In this document: positions 25,804-34,937 of the stretch, in pieces
Layout: every line of letters begins with the position of its first letter
How positions within the stretch are numbered: position 1 is the stretch's first letter
DNA from: Acidocella sp. 20-57-95
Lineage (GTDB): Bacteria > Pseudomonadota > Alphaproteobacteria > Acetobacterales > Acetobacteraceae
Direction of reading: 5' to 3'
Assembly: GCA_002255575.1 (NCBI GenBank)
Contig: NCAT01000001.1
Coordinates: 62,001-126,000 of the forward strand
DNA: 64,000 bases
Translations under genes and position numbers: made by a program
The notes under the pieces: generated by a model
Databases searched by the model: none
Seen by the model: the letters and a program-made list of their open reading frames with translations, nothing else
What the model was told of the DNA's origin: nothing

Positions 25804-26313
25804 TTAGCCTCTCCGGAGATTACTGTCCTGCGTCGCATTTTGATTTGACGGGCCACACTGGTTCTCCGGCACACCATAAATATCCCGCGCACGCTTCAAA
25901 AACGCGTTCACCATCAACCGCACGGCTTCCGTAAACACCGTACCAATCGCTTTTTGCAGCACAAAATTGCGGAATTCAAAATCCACGTAAAAATCCACCA
26001 CGCACCCTTGCGCGTCGGGGGTGAATTTCCATTGGTTATGCAAGTACTTAAACGGTCCGTTCTCGTATTTTACCTTGATCGAACAAAACCCGGTTTCATC
26101 TGGTTGGGTCAGCGTTACCCGGCTGGTGAAGCTTTCACGAAATGGCCCAAAGCCGATGGTTAAATCTGCCACGAGCTCGTTACCAATTTTACTGCGCACC
26201 CGCGCCCCCACACACCAGGGCAGAAAGCTCGGGTATTTTGCTACGTCTGCCACCAGCGCAAAAAGCTGCGCCGGGCTGTAGGGCACCAGCTTACGTTCGG
26301 TGTATGCTGTCAT
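25804..26313 (-). CDS. COQ10/RatA-type START domain protein
   Basis: The 169-residue protein has the pattern of the polyketide-cyclase/START-like family. Features are YSPAQLFALVADVAKYPSFLPWC at the start (two parts read together), GFGPFRESFTSRV, GPFKYLHNQWKF, and a long C-terminal helix (FVLQKAIGTVFTEAV). Eukaryotic COQ10 binds ubiquinone and is needed for respiration; E. coli RatA was described as a toxin acting on ribosome subunits. A quinone-related role fits an aerobic alphaproteobacterium better. The ATG lies one base past the lipA stop, so the two are coupled. Confidence 0.88.
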   Translation of the reverse strand: MTAYTERKLVPYSPAQLFALVADVAKYPSFLPWCVGARVRSKIGNELVADLTIGFGPFRESFTSRVTLTQPDETGFCSIKVKYENGPFKYLHNQWKFTPDAQGCVVDFYVDFEFRNFVLQKAIGTVFTEAVRLMVNAFLKRARDIYGVPENQCGPSNQNATQDSNLRRG

Positions 26314-26314
26314 C

Positions 26315-27280
26315 TCAGGCGGCCAGTTGCTTGGCGCGCGCATCCCTCAGCGCTGCAAAATCGGCGTCGGCATGGTAGGAGCTGCGTGTTAGCGGCGTTG
26401 CAGAAACCTGCAAAAACCCTTTGGCCCGCGCCATCACGGCGTAATCCTCAAACTCCTCGGGCGGCACAAACCTCTCCACCGCCGCATGTTTCACGGTGGG
26501 CTGCAGATATTGGCCCAGCGTGAGGAAATCCACATCCGCGATGCGTAGGTCATCCATTACCTGGCCAATCTCAGCCCGCGCTTCACCCAGCCCTACCATC
26601 AGGCCAGATTTGGTGAAGATCGATGGGTCCAGCCGCTTTACCGTGTCGAGTAAGCGCAGCGACTGATAATAGCGAGCCCCCGGCCGGATGGTTGGGTAGA
26701 GCCGCGGCACCGTTTCCAGATTATGGTTGAACACATCCGGTTTGGCCGCCACCACCACTTCAACCGCGCCCGGCTTGCGCAGAAAATCCGGGGTTAAAAT
26801 CTCGATGGTGGTGGCGGGTGCGGCGTTGCGAATAGCTGCAATCACCGCCGCAAAATGCGCTGCCCCGCCATCGGCCAGATCATCCCGGTCCACCGAGGTA
26901 ATCACCACATGGCGCAGCCCCAAGGTTGCCACCGCATCCGCCACCCGGTTTGGCTCGCCGGCATCCAGCAGGTTCGGCACGCCGGTGGTCACGTTGCAGA
27001 AGCTGCAAGCCCGCGTGCAAATTTCGCCCATAATCATCATGGTGGCGTGGCGCTGAGACCAGCATTCCCCAATATTCGGGCAGGCGGCTTCTTCGCACAC
27101 GGTAACCAGTTTTTTCTCCCGCATCAGCTCCCGTGTCTCGTGGTACACCGGGCTGGTCGGCGCCTTCACGCGTATCCAGGAGGGCTTGGCGCTGATCGGG
27201 TTATCAGGCCGCTTCTGCTTCTCAGGGTGCCGGGCGGCTGGCGCTTTGGCGCGGTGGTCAATCTCGATGCGGGTTGTCAT
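26315..27280 (-). CDS. lipA: Lipoyl synthase
   Basis: LipA is a radical-SAM enzyme that inserts two sulfurs into octanoyl groups on lipoyl domains. The 321-residue protein has the auxiliary-cluster Cys set ([12 protein letters not shown], about residues 60-71) and the radical-SAM CxxxCxxC motif (CTRACSFC, about 87-94), with the C-terminal RSSYHAD Ser that ligates the auxiliary cluster. It sits three bases after lpd and downstream of the pyruvate dehydrogenase genes. Its substrates, the lipoyl domains of PdhB and PdhC, are therefore encoded in the same unit. Confidence 0.97.
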   Translation of the reverse strand: MTTRIEIDHRAKAPAARHPEKQKRPDNPISAKPSWIRVKAPTSPVYHETRELMREKKLVTVCEEAACPNIGECWSQRHATMMIMGEICTRACSFCNVTTGVPNLLDAGEPNRVADAVATLGLRHVVITSVDRDDLADGGAAHFAAVIAAIRNAAPATTIEILTPDFLRKPGAVEVVVAAKPDVFNHNLETVPRLYPTIRPGARYYQSLRLLDTVKRLDPSIFTKSGLMVGLGEARAEIGQVMDDLRIADVDFLTLGQYLQPTVKHAAVERFVPPEEFEDYAVMARAKGFLQVSATPLTRSSYHADADFAALRDARAKQLAA

Positions 27281-27283
27281 GTC

Positions 27284-28684
27284 CTAGAAATGTATAACGC
27301 GGCCATAAGCGTCAAGCACCGACTCATGCATGGCTTCACTGATGGTGGGGTGCGGGAACACCGTATGCATCAATTCTGCTTCAGTCGTCTCCAGAGTACG
27401 GGCGATCACGTAACCCTGGATCATCTCGGTCACTTCCGGGCCCACCATATGGGCCCCCAATAACGCGCCGGTTTTCGCGTCAAACACTGTTTTAACAAAG
27501 CCTTCCGGCTCGCCCATGGCAATCGCCTTGCCATTGCCAATGAAGGGGAAGCGCCCAACCTTAATCTCGTGCCCGGCTTCCTTGGCCTTGGCTTCGGTCA
27601 GCCCGACGGAGGCCACCTGCGGGCGGCAATAGGTGCAGCCGGGGATATTACCTGTTTCCATCGGGTGCGGCTGCAGCCCCGCAATATGCTCCACGCACAC
27701 AATACCCTCATGGCTGGCTTTGTGCGCGAGCCATGGCGGCCCGGCGAGATCGCCGATGGCGTACAGGCCAGGTTCACCGGTAAAGCCATAGCCATCCACC
27801 ACCACATGGGTGCGTTCAACCTTGGCCTTAGTGCCTTCCAGCCCGATATTCTCGACATTGCCGACAATACCCACGGCCGAGATTACCCGGTCCACCACAA
27901 TATCCTGCGCCTTGCCGCCGACTTCCACCGTCACGGTGACGTTATTGGCACCCTTTTTCACGCCCTTTACGGTGGCGGAGGTGATGATCTTCATCCCCTG
28001 TTTTTCAAAGGCCTTGCGGGCAAAGGCAGAGACTTCAGCATCCTCGACCGGCAACACACGGTCCAGCATTTCCACTACGGTCACTTGCGCGCCCATATTC
28101 TGGTAGAAGCTGGCGAACTCAATACCAATAGCGCCCGAGCCCATCACCAACAGGCTCTTGGGCATTTCGGTCGGCACCATCGCCTCAAAATAGCTCCAGA
28201 TCAGCTTGCCATCGACCTCGATGCCGGGAATTTGGCGGGGCCGCGCACCGGTGGCCAGAATAATGTTCTTGGCGGTCAAGGTCGCTATTTTCGCGCCATC
28301 CTTGGTAACGTCCAGCTTGCCCGTACCAACAACTTTCCCAAAGCCATCAATCACGGTGACTTTGTTTTTCTTCAACAAATGCGTCACGCCTGAAGAAAGC
28401 TGCTTGGCGATACCGCGCGAGCGCTTGACGATTTTATCAAGATCAAACGAGAAATTGCCACCCGAAAGCCCAAACTCATCGAGATGATGCAGCAGGTGAT
28501 TAATCTCAGACGAGCGCAGCAACGCCTTGGTGGGAATGCAACCCCAGTTCAGGCAAATACCGCCCAGATGCTTGCCTTCAACCAGCGCCACTTTCATCTT
28601 CAATTGCGCCGCGCGAATGGCCGCCACGTAGCCGCCAGGGCCACCGCCAACCACGATTAAATCAAAATTTTGTTGATCTGCCAT
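27284..28684 (-). CDS. lpd: Dihydrolipoamide dehydrogenase (E3)
   Basis: E3 reoxidises dihydrolipoamide of the pyruvate dehydrogenase complex using FAD and NAD. The 466-residue protein shows the FAD-binding VVGGGPGGYVAA (near the N terminus), the redox disulfide GGICLNWGCIPTKALL (about residues 38-53), the NAD fold LLVMGSGAIGIEFA, IGDLAGPPWLAHKA and the C-terminal active-site HPHPTISE-type motif (HTVFPHPTISEAMHE). The ATG at MADQQNFD was chosen; the 40 residues before it overlap the GNAT gene and are not conserved. It is part of the pdh unit. Confidence 0.96.
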   Translation of the reverse strand: MADQQNFDLIVVGGGPGGYVAAIRAAQLKMKVALVEGKHLGGICLNWGCIPTKALLRSSEINHLLHHLDEFGLSGGNFSFDLDKIVKRSRGIAKQLSSGVTHLLKKNKVTVIDGFGKVVGTGKLDVTKDGAKIATLTAKNIILATGARPRQIPGIEVDGKLIWSYFEAMVPTEMPKSLLVMGSGAIGIEFASFYQNMGAQVTVVEMLDRVLPVEDAEVSAFARKAFEKQGMKIITSATVKGVKKGANNVTVTVEVGGKAQDIVVDRVISAVGIVGNVENIGLEGTKAKVERTHVVVDGYGFTGEPGLYAIGDLAGPPWLAHKASHEGIVCVEHIAGLQPHPMETGNIPGCTYCRPQVASVGLTEAKAKEAGHEIKVGRFPFIGNGKAIAMGEPEGFVKTVFDAKTGALLGAHMVGPEVTEMIQGYVIARTLETTEAELMHTVFPHPTISEAMHESVLDAYGRVIHF

Positions 28685-28686
28685 GT

Positions 28687-29166
28687 TCAAGTTCCTTTGG
28701 CCGCGAGGGCACGCAATGAGTCGCCGCTCAGACGGTATTTGGTCCATGTCGCCAATGATTCGGCACCAATGGAGTCGTAAAATTTCCGGGCGGGGCGGTT
28801 CCAATCCAGAACCGACGCCTCAACACGCTCATAGCCATGAACAACCGCGAAATTCGCCAGATATTGCAAGATCATGTGCCCTGCCCCCAGCCCCTGCGCG
28901 CTTTGGTTCACGAAGACATCGTCAATTTGCAAAAATGGTTGGCCCGTCCAAACATCAAAATTCTGCGAATAAATCGCAAAGCCCAGCTCGCCTTCGTCGG
29001 AATCCACAATAATCGCTTGCGCTCGCGGCTGCGGGCCAAACAACGAATCCTGCAATTGCGGCAAAGACATTTTCACCATATGCGGTTCTTTCTCAAACGC
29101 CGCCAATTGCACGATGAAATCGTGAATTGACGGTACGTCCGCAGGGGTGATGGGCCGGATAATCAC
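28687..29166 (-). CDS. GNAT family N-acetyltransferase
   Basis: The 159-residue protein has the GNAT fold: an N-terminal [16 protein letters not shown], the central strand with [19 protein letters not shown] (the acetyl-CoA loop, about residues 88-98) and [19 protein letters not shown] at the end. It resembles the diamine/thialysine acetyltransferase subgroup in the last motif. The substrate is unknown. Its GTG start overlaps the pdhC stop by four bases, and it ends three bases before lpd. It is thus embedded in the pyruvate dehydrogenase operon; whether it acts on that complex or only shares its transcript is open. Confidence 0.88.
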   Translation of the reverse strand: MIIRPITPADVPSIHDFIVQLAAFEKEPHMVKMSLPQLQDSLFGPQPRAQAIIVDSDEGELGFAIYSQNFDVWTGQPFLQIDDVFVNQSAQGLGAGHMILQYLANFAVVHGYERVEASVLDWNRPARKFYDSIGAESLATWTKYRLSGDSLRALAAKGT

Positions 29167-30437
29167 AGCATCAGGCTCAACGGGTCTTCAATGATCGCCT
29201 TCAATGTCGAGAGGAACTCGGCACCGAGTGCGCCATCCACCACCCGATGATCACATGAGAGTGTGACGGTCATCATGGTGGCGATGACGATTGCGTCATT
29301 CTTCACCACCGCGCGTTTTTCACCCGCACCCACCGCCAAAATACCAGCTTGCGGCGGGTTGATGATGGCGGAGAATTCCGGAATGCCAAACATGCCAAGG
29401 TTCGAAATCGAGAAGCCACCGCCTTGGAATTCCTCCGGCTTTAACTTGCCAGATTTCGCCCGTGCACCGAGGTCCTTCATGGTGTTGCTGATCGCAGCTA
29501 AGCCCAGAATATCGGCCTTGCGCACGATCGGCGTGATCAAACCATCGGGGATCGAAACCGCGATGGAAATATCAACATCATCATATTGAATAATGGCTTC
29601 ATCCGTGTAGCTGGCGTTCACCTGCGGGTGACGGCGAAGTGCGATGGCGCAGGCCTTGATCACCAGATCATTCACCGAAAGCTTAAATGCGTTCGGCCCC
29701 TCTTTCGGCGACTTCGCATTCAAATCCGCCCGCAACTTCAACAGCGCATCGATCTCGATATTGCTGGTGAGATAGAAATGCGGGACGTTCTGCTTGGACT
29801 CCGTCAAGCGCTTGGCGATGACCTTGCGCATGGTGGAATTCTGCAACTTTTTATGTGGCGCTGTAATGACCGGAGCAGGTGCAGCAGGTTTTGGTGCAGG
29901 TGCTGCGACCGGCGCAGGTGCTGCAACGGCGGGTGCCGCAGCCGGCGCATGTGTTGCACCGCCAACAATGTCAGCTTTCACAATCCGGCCATTCGGGCCG
30001 GAACCTTTCACGGCCGTGATATCGATACCGGCCTGCTTGGCCATGCGGCGCGCCAGCGGTGAGGCAAACACGCGCTCACTATGCTCCACCGCCACATGCT
30101 GCGCCGGGGCAGCGGCAGGGGCCGCAGCAGCCGGGGCCGCGGCGGGTGCTGCCACAGGTGCCGCAGCGGGCGCCGGTGCGTCGGTTTTCTCGCCTTTGGT
30201 GGCGGTCAGAATGGCGATCACGGCATTCACCGCCACACCTTCTGTGCCTTCAGGCACGACGATCTTTGCAATAAACCCTTCATCGACCGCTTCCACTTCC
30301 ATCGTCGCCTTATCGGTTTCGATTTCCGCGAGCAAGTCGCCGGACTTCACCTCATCGCCCTCTTTCTTCAACCAGCGCGACAATTTGCCTTCGGTCATCG
30401 TGGGCGACAGTGCCGGCATCAAAATATTGGTTGCCAT
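29163..30437 (-). CDS. pdhC: Pyruvate dehydrogenase E2, dihydrolipoamide acetyltransferase
   Basis: E2 carries acetyl groups on a swinging lipoyl arm and passes them to CoA. The 424-residue protein has one N-terminal lipoyl domain (lipoyl Lys in [15 protein letters not shown], about residue 42), an Ala/Pro linker and a peripheral subunit-binding domain ([15 protein letters not shown]). A second Ala/Pro linker leads to the catalytic domain, which ends in [14 protein letters not shown] with the active His and Asp. The start at [14 protein letters not shown] matches the canonical lipoyl-domain start. The stop overlaps the GNAT start. A gap of 16 bases separates it from pdhB. Confidence 0.97.
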   Translation of the reverse strand: MATNILMPALSPTMTEGKLSRWLKKEGDEVKSGDLLAEIETDKATMEVEAVDEGFIAKIVVPEGTEGVAVNAVIAILTATKGEKTDAPAPAAAPVAAPAAAPAAAAPAAAPAQHVAVEHSERVFASPLARRMAKQAGIDITAVKGSGPNGRIVKADIVGGATHAPAAAPAVAAPAPVAAPAPKPAAPAPVITAPHKKLQNSTMRKVIAKRLTESKQNVPHFYLTSNIEIDALLKLRADLNAKSPKEGPNAFKLSVNDLVIKACAIALRRHPQVNASYTDEAIIQYDDVDISIAVSIPDGLITPIVRKADILGLAAISNTMKDLGARAKSGKLKPEEFQGGGFSISNLGMFGIPEFSAIINPPQAGILAVGAGEKRAVVKNDAIVIATMMTVTLSCDHRVVDGALGAEFLSTLKAIIEDPLSLML

Positions 30438-30453
30438 GTTTATGCTCCCTGCC

Positions 30454-31797
30454 TCAGATGATTTTCTTGACCGCGTCCACAACCCAATTTGGTTGCGGCA
30501 GCGCGAGCTTTTCGAGATTTGCCGCATATGGCATTGGCACATCCAGGCCAGCCACGCGCACGGGCGGAGCGTCTAGCCAGTCAAAGCAATGCTCGGTCAC
30601 GGTCATGCAGATTTCAGACCCAATACCAGCGAACGGCCAACCTTCTTCCACGCTCACCACGCGGTTGGTTTTCTTCACGGAGTTCACAATCGTCGCAATA
30701 TCCAAAGGCCGGATGGTGCGCAGATTGATCACTTCAGCCGAAATGCCCTGGCCTGCCAAAATCTCCGCCGCCTTCAGTGCCACATCCACCATGATCGAGA
30801 AGGCCACGATGGTCACATCCGAACCAACCCGCTCCACCTTCGCCTTGCCGATTGGCAGCACAAAATCATCCGAGGTCGGGCAATCAAAGGTCTGGCCATA
30901 GAGAATTTCATTCTCTAGGAACACAACCGGGTTCGGGTCGCGAATGGCCGCCCGCAGCAAGCCTTTAGCATCCGCTGCCGACCATGGAGCAACCACTTTC
31001 AAACCTGGGCAATGTGCATACCAGGAAGCAAAGCACTGGCTATGCTGCGCACCCACGCGCGAGGCCGCGCCATTCGGGCCACGGAAGACAATCGGGCAGC
31101 CCATCTGGCCACCAGACATATACAAGGTTTTGGCAGCAGAATTGATAATCTGGTCGATTGCCTGCATCGAGAAATTGAAGGTCATGAATTCAACGATTGG
31201 CTTCAAACCATTCATCGCGGCACCCACCGCCATACCGGTAAAACCATGCTCGGTAATCGGCGTATCAATCACCCGGCGCGGACCAAACTCATCCAACATG
31301 CCCTGGCTGATTTTATAAGCGCCTTGATACTGCGCCACTTCCTCCCCCAACAGGAACACATCCGGGTCAGCCCGCATCTCCAAGCTCATTGCCTCACGCA
31401 GCGCCTCACGCACGGTGGTGGGTTTGGTTTCACCCCAGGATGGCTCGGCAATTTCATGATGCTCGGTCTTCACGGCGGCCGGTGCTTTGGCTTCCGCCTT
31501 CGGGGCGTCTGCCTTCGGTGCAAAAGCCGGTGCGGGGGCAGCCTTCGCAGTCTCGCCCTCCACGCCCAACGTGGCGATGACGGCATTGACCGCCACACCT
31601 TCCGCACCTTCGGGTACCAGAATGCTCAGGATTTTGCCTTCATCAACCGCTTCCACTTCCATGGTCGCTTTGTCGGTTTCAATCTCGGCAATCACATCGC
31701 CGGATTTCACATCATCGCCAACTTTCTTCAGCCATTTAGAAAGCTTGCCTTCCGTCATGGTCGGCGAGAGGGCCGGCATTAAAATTTCGGTTGCCAT
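30454..31797 (-). CDS. pdhB: Pyruvate dehydrogenase E1 beta with N-terminal lipoyl domain
   Basis: The 447-residue protein begins with a complete lipoyl domain ([17 protein letters not shown], lipoyl Lys in ETDKATMEV) almost identical to that of PdhC. An Ala/Lys/Pro linker follows, then the transketolase-like E1 beta domain from about residue 125 ([25 protein letters not shown], read in parts). A lipoyl domain on E1 beta is a known feature of alphaproteobacterial complexes. The start chosen gives the same N terminus as PdhC. It begins two bases after the pdhA stop. Confidence 0.97.
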   Translation of the reverse strand: MATEILMPALSPTMTEGKLSKWLKKVGDDVKSGDVIAEIETDKATMEVEAVDEGKILSILVPEGAEGVAVNAVIATLGVEGETAKAAPAPAFAPKADAPKAEAKAPAAVKTEHHEIAEPSWGETKPTTVREALREAMSLEMRADPDVFLLGEEVAQYQGAYKISQGMLDEFGPRRVIDTPITEHGFTGMAVGAAMNGLKPIVEFMTFNFSMQAIDQIINSAAKTLYMSGGQMGCPIVFRGPNGAASRVGAQHSQCFASWYAHCPGLKVVAPWSAADAKGLLRAAIRDPNPVVFLENEILYGQTFDCPTSDDFVLPIGKAKVERVGSDVTIVAFSIMVDVALKAAEILAGQGISAEVINLRTIRPLDIATIVNSVKKTNRVVSVEEGWPFAGIGSEICMTVTEHCFDWLDAPPVRVAGLDVPMPYAANLEKLALPQPNWVVDAVKKII

Positions 31798-31799
31798 GA

Positions 31800-32819
31800 T
31801 TATACGCTCTCCACCAATACATCGGTCCAAATTTCAGCTTCGTCAGGCTCTGGTGAGGTCTGGGCAAAATCTGCCGCGTCCTGCACCCGCGCCTTGATTT
31901 CGTCATCGAGCTTTTTCAGCTCGGCCTCAGTTACGCCCATATCTTCCAGCAGCTTCTTGGCGGCATCCAGGCAATCATGCTCGGCGCGCATCCGCTGCAC
32001 TTCTTCGCGCGTACGGTACTTCGCGGGGTCGGACATTGAATGGCCACGATAGCGATAGGTTTGCATTTCCAGCAAAAATGGCCCCTTGCCGGCGCGGCAA
32101 TGGGCCACCGCAATCTCGCCAGCCGCCTTCACGGCCATGACATCCATCCCATCTACCGAGAGGCTGGCCATGCCCCAAGGCGCAGCATTCTGGGATAAAT
32201 CATGCGAGGCGGTGGCGCGTTCCACACTGGTGCCCATCGAATAGCGGTTATTTTCGATAATAAAAATCACCGGCAGCTTCATCAGGCTGGCCAGGTTGAA
32301 ACTCTCATAAACCTGCCCCTGGTTGGCAGCGCCATCGCCGAAATAGGTCAGGGATACCCGGTCATTGCCGCGATACCAGTTGGAGAAGCCAAGTCCAGTG
32401 CCTAAGGAAACCTGCGCCCCTACAATTCCATGACCGCCAAAGAAATTCTTCTCGCGGCTGAACATATGCATCGAGCCGCCTTTGCCGCGGGAATACCCGC
32501 CGGAGCGCCCCGTCAATTCCGCCATCACGCCCTTCGGGTCCATGTCGCAGGCCAGCATGTGGCCATGGTCACGATACGAGGTGATCACCTCATCACCTTC
32601 GCTGGTGGCGTGCTTCATGCCCACCACCACAGCTTCCTGGCCGATATATAAATGGCAGAACCCGGCGATTAGACCCATGCCGTAAAGCTGCCCGGCTTTT
32701 TCTTCAAAGCGGCGGATCAGCAGCATGGTGCCATAGGCTTGCAGGAGCTCGTCCTTGCCCATCGATGGTTCGGGCTTCTTGGCGTTTTTCTTTGCGGTTT
32801 TATCCTGGGTCACGGCCAT
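31800..32819 (-). CDS. pdhA: Pyruvate dehydrogenase E1 alpha
   Basis: E1 alpha, with PdhB, decarboxylates pyruvate on thiamine diphosphate. The 339-residue protein has the TPP-binding [15 protein letters not shown] ... ENN motif (about residues 168-200) and [19 protein letters not shown], the phosphorylation-loop-like region of this family. The N terminus is Lys-rich before [17 protein letters not shown]. It is the first structural gene of the pdh unit. The 232-base gap upstream contains a perfect inverted repeat that may be an operator. Confidence 0.97.
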   Translation of the reverse strand: MAVTQDKTAKKNAKKPEPSMGKDELLQAYGTMLLIRRFEEKAGQLYGMGLIAGFCHLYIGQEAVVVGMKHATSEGDEVITSYRDHGHMLACDMDPKGVMAELTGRSGGYSRGKGGSMHMFSREKNFFGGHGIVGAQVSLGTGLGFSNWYRGNDRVSLTYFGDGAANQGQVYESFNLASLMKLPVIFIIENNRYSMGTSVERATASHDLSQNAAPWGMASLSVDGMDVMAVKAAGEIAVAHCRAGKGPFLLEMQTYRYRGHSMSDPAKYRTREEVQRMRAEHDCLDAAKKLLEDMGVTEAELKKLDDEIKARVQDAADFAQTSPEPDEAEIWTDVLVESV

Positions 32820-32926
32820 AAGCTATCTTCCTCTTGGTGAAGTTCGATCGGCTTTGCTAGTCGCAGTCACCGCCCTCTCGCAAGAGAGAAACACTGGAAA
32901 AACAGCATGTTGCATCGCAACAATGT

Positions 32927-32951
32927 CAATTAACCATTTTTTGGTTAATTG
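32927..32951. promoter_or_regulatory. Perfect 10-bp inverted repeat upstream of pdhA
   Basis: CAATTAACCA and TGGTTAATTG are separated by TTTTT, a perfect 25-base dyad about 110 bases before the pdhA start and about 100 bases after the ftsB-like stop. There is no T run beyond it on the gene strand. An operator for a pdh regulator is therefore more likely than a terminator, although a weak terminator for the upstream gene is possible. Confidence 0.5.
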
Positions 32952-33051
32952 AGTTTCATCCTTTAGAGCCTAATTTTTCTCACGCAATAAAATTACGCAA
33001 CCTATTATTTGGCAGCAACCAATCAGCAGCTTTGTGCCAAAATTCGCCTGT

Positions 33052-33399
33052 TTATTTTGCCGTTGCAGGGGCTGCGATGGGCGGTAATTCCACCACCAAA
33101 TCTGTTGGTGCAGCCAAATTCGAGACGGCTCGCGCCTCGCCATCTAGCATGTCCTTTACAATCGACTGGTCAGCCAAATCCGCCACTTTAATTTCCCATT
33201 CGTTACGGGCAGCTTCGACTGTTTTGAAATCAGCTTTAGCCTTCTCCAAAGCCGCTTGTTGTACCGCCTGTGCCTCCATACCGCGCGTGCCATGCACAGC
33301 ATTCCAGCCAAAATACCAGGTAATGGCCAGAAATACTGCCGGCGGCAACAAAGCGTAAGCGCGCAGTTTGAGGTTTTTCAGCAAATCGGAACCTTGCAA
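33052..33399 (-). CDS. FtsB/DivIC-like septum formation initiator
   Basis: The 115-residue protein has a short cytoplasmic N terminus, one membrane helix (about residues 15-33) and a periplasmic coiled coil (EAQAVQQAALEKAKADFKTVEAARNE region, about 42-70). A short Pro-rich tail follows. This is the FtsB family layout; FtsB bridges FtsL and FtsQ in the divisome. In alphaproteobacteria a gene of this type commonly sits just upstream of pdhA, as here. The assignment rests on layout and context more than on residue conservation. Confidence 0.8.
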   Translation of the reverse strand: MQGSDLLKNLKLRAYALLPPAVFLAITWYFGWNAVHGTRGMEAQAVQQAALEKAKADFKTVEAARNEWEIKVADLADQSIVKDMLDGEARAVSNLAAPTDLVVELPPIAAPATAK

Positions 33400-33615
33400 T
33401 GATGATTGCGACGAATCTGTAGCAACGAGCGGGCGTTTCGCAAGCGATTACCGACGCTACATTTATGATTTTAATAAATTATTTTTAAACCAACGACACC
33501 GGCGACAATTAAATCAATCAGTTACAGGCGAAAAGCTGAAAATACAGTCAAGCTGCCCTTGTTTAACCTTTTTATTGTCCCTGCGTTGCCATGGTGGCAC
33601 CCCATATCACGTTCA

Positions 33616-33632
33616 TGAGCTTTGGAGGCTCA
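33616..33632 (+). promoter_or_regulatory. Hairpin presenting the Shine-Dalgarno in its loop
   Basis: TGAGC and GCTCA form a 5-bp stem whose 7-base loop is TTTGGAG, so the ribosome-binding GGAG of the small secreted protein gene is displayed in, and partly covered by, a hairpin. The stem is short and its effect is uncertain. Confidence 0.35.
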
Positions 33633-33636
33633 ATCA

Positions 33637-33927
33637 ATGAATATGAAAAAATCCTTTTTATTTGCCGGAATTTTTTGCGCCGGGCTGATCGGCGCCCAGG
33701 CGGCGCATGCTGACGGCGAAGATCATGACCGTGGTGGTTATGGCTATGGCTATGGCGGTGGTGACCACCAACGCCACGGTCATTGGGATCATGGACGTTG
33801 GTTAAATGGGGATGATGACGGCTATTACGCGCCACCCCCCGTCTATTATGCGCCACAGCCACAATATTACGCGCCGCCACCGGTTTATTACGCGCCGCCG
33901 GTCATCACCTTTGGCTTTCGCCCGTAA
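33637..33927 (+). CDS. Small secreted His/Gly/Tyr/Pro-rich protein
   Basis: The 96-residue product starts with a clear signal peptide (MNMKKSFLF, then a hydrophobic core, with likely cleavage after AHA or AQA at about 20-25). The mature part is low complexity: an Asp/His/Gly region (GYGYGYGGGDHQRHGHWDHG), then repeats of YYAPPPVYYAP/QPQYYAPPP, ending VITFGFRP. A strong ggagg site precedes the ATG. No known domain is present. The His and Tyr content suggests a periplasmic or surface metal- or wall-associated protein, but this is inference. The stop codon lies in a 12-base tandem repeat. Confidence 0.75.
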   Translation: MNMKKSFLFAGIFCAGLIGAQAAHADGEDHDRGGYGYGYGGGDHQRHGHWDHGRWLNGDDDGYYAPPPVYYAPQPQYYAPPPVYYAPPVITFGFRP

Positions 33928-33956
33928 TCTCTCCCGTAATCTCTCCCGTAATCACT
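33921..33956. repeat. 12-bp tandem repeat (3 units) including a stop codon
   Basis: CCCGTAATCTCT occurs twice and CCCGTAATCACT once, head to tail. The first unit contains the last Pro codon and TAA stop of the small secreted protein gene; the others lie just beyond it, in the convergent gap before hemF. The arrangement parallels the 26-base repeat at the gpt tail. Confidence 0.9.
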
Positions 33957-33971
33957 AGGGCCAAGTTTTAT

Positions 33972-34835
33972 TCACGGCCATCTTACTTCCGGCGGCAGCG
34001 ACATTAAAATCGCCTCGGTGTTGCCGCCGGTTTTTAAGCCAAATGTTGTGCCACGGTCGTATAGCAAGTTGAATTCCACGTAACGGCCGCGGCGCACCAG
34101 TTGCGCTTCGCGCTCTTGCGGGGTCCAGGTCTCCCTCATCCGGCGCCGCACAATGGCCGGATATGCCGCTAGAAACGCTTCGCCTACATCACGGGTGAAG
34201 GCGAAATCAGCATCGGCATCACCAGTATCCAGATGATCATAAAAAATGCCACCAGCACCGCGCGGCTCGTTGCGGTGCGGCAGGTAAAAATACTCGTCGC
34301 ACCATTTTTTGAATTTTTCATAATAGCTGGGGTCATGCTTGTCGCAGGCAGCCTGATACGCCGCATGAAAAAACGCCGCATCCTCGGACGCCGCCGCCGT
34401 GCCGGGCTGCAAGGGCGTCAAATCCCCGCCACCGCCAAACCAGCCTTTCCCCGTCACAATCATCCGCGTGTTCATATGCACCGCCGGCACTTTTGGGCTG
34501 CGCATATGCGCGACCAAACTGATCCCGGAAGCCCAGAACTGGCCATCCTCGGTGGCCCCCCGCATCTGCTGGGCGAAATCCGGCGAGAATTGGCCCGATA
34601 CGGTGGAAATATTCACGCCAACCTTCTCAAAAACCTGGCCGCGCATCACACTCATGACGCCGCCACCGCCGCCGGGCCGGTCCCATGCGGTGCGCACAAA
34701 CCGGCCCGGAGTCGCGCCGGCTTCGTCCTCAATTGTTTCAAACGCCGCGCAAATACGGTCCCGTAGGCCGGCAAACCATGCCTGCGCCGCTGGTTTCAGA
34801 GCCTCATGGGCAGGAGTTTCAAGCTTGTCATTCAT
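33972..34835 (-). CDS. hemF: Oxygen-dependent coproporphyrinogen III oxidase
   Basis: HemF converts coproporphyrinogen III to protoporphyrinogen IX with oxygen, in heme synthesis. The 287-residue protein has the family signature stretches: [38 protein letters not shown] and [21 protein letters not shown] (read in parts). An ATG at MNDKLETP was chosen over a GTG 13 codons upstream. It is divergent from petA, so heme supply and a heme-protein operon share a short promoter region of about 100 bases. Confidence 0.95.
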   Translation of the reverse strand: MNDKLETPAHEALKPAAQAWFAGLRDRICAAFETIEDEAGATPGRFVRTAWDRPGGGGGVMSVMRGQVFEKVGVNISTVSGQFSPDFAQQMRGATEDGQFWASGISLVAHMRSPKVPAVHMNTRMIVTGKGWFGGGGDLTPLQPGTAAASEDAAFFHAAYQAACDKHDPSYYEKFKKWCDEYFYLPHRNEPRGAGGIFYDHLDTGDADADFAFTRDVGEAFLAAYPAIVRRRMRETWTPQEREAQLVRRGRYVEFNLLYDRGTTFGLKTGGNTEAILMSLPPEVRWP

Positions 34836-34937
34836 GACAACATCATCCCACGCGCAAATCGACTTGTCATCCACACTTGAAATTTTTCAGCGTTCCGGCC
34901 ATGCGTTGTCCAGGTTGCGATAGGTGCAGGAGACGAC

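Noticed and set aside
29794..30576. An Ala-rich 260-codon plus-strand frame
   Set aside because: It is antisense to the Ala/Pro linkers of pdhC; low complexity comes from those linkers.
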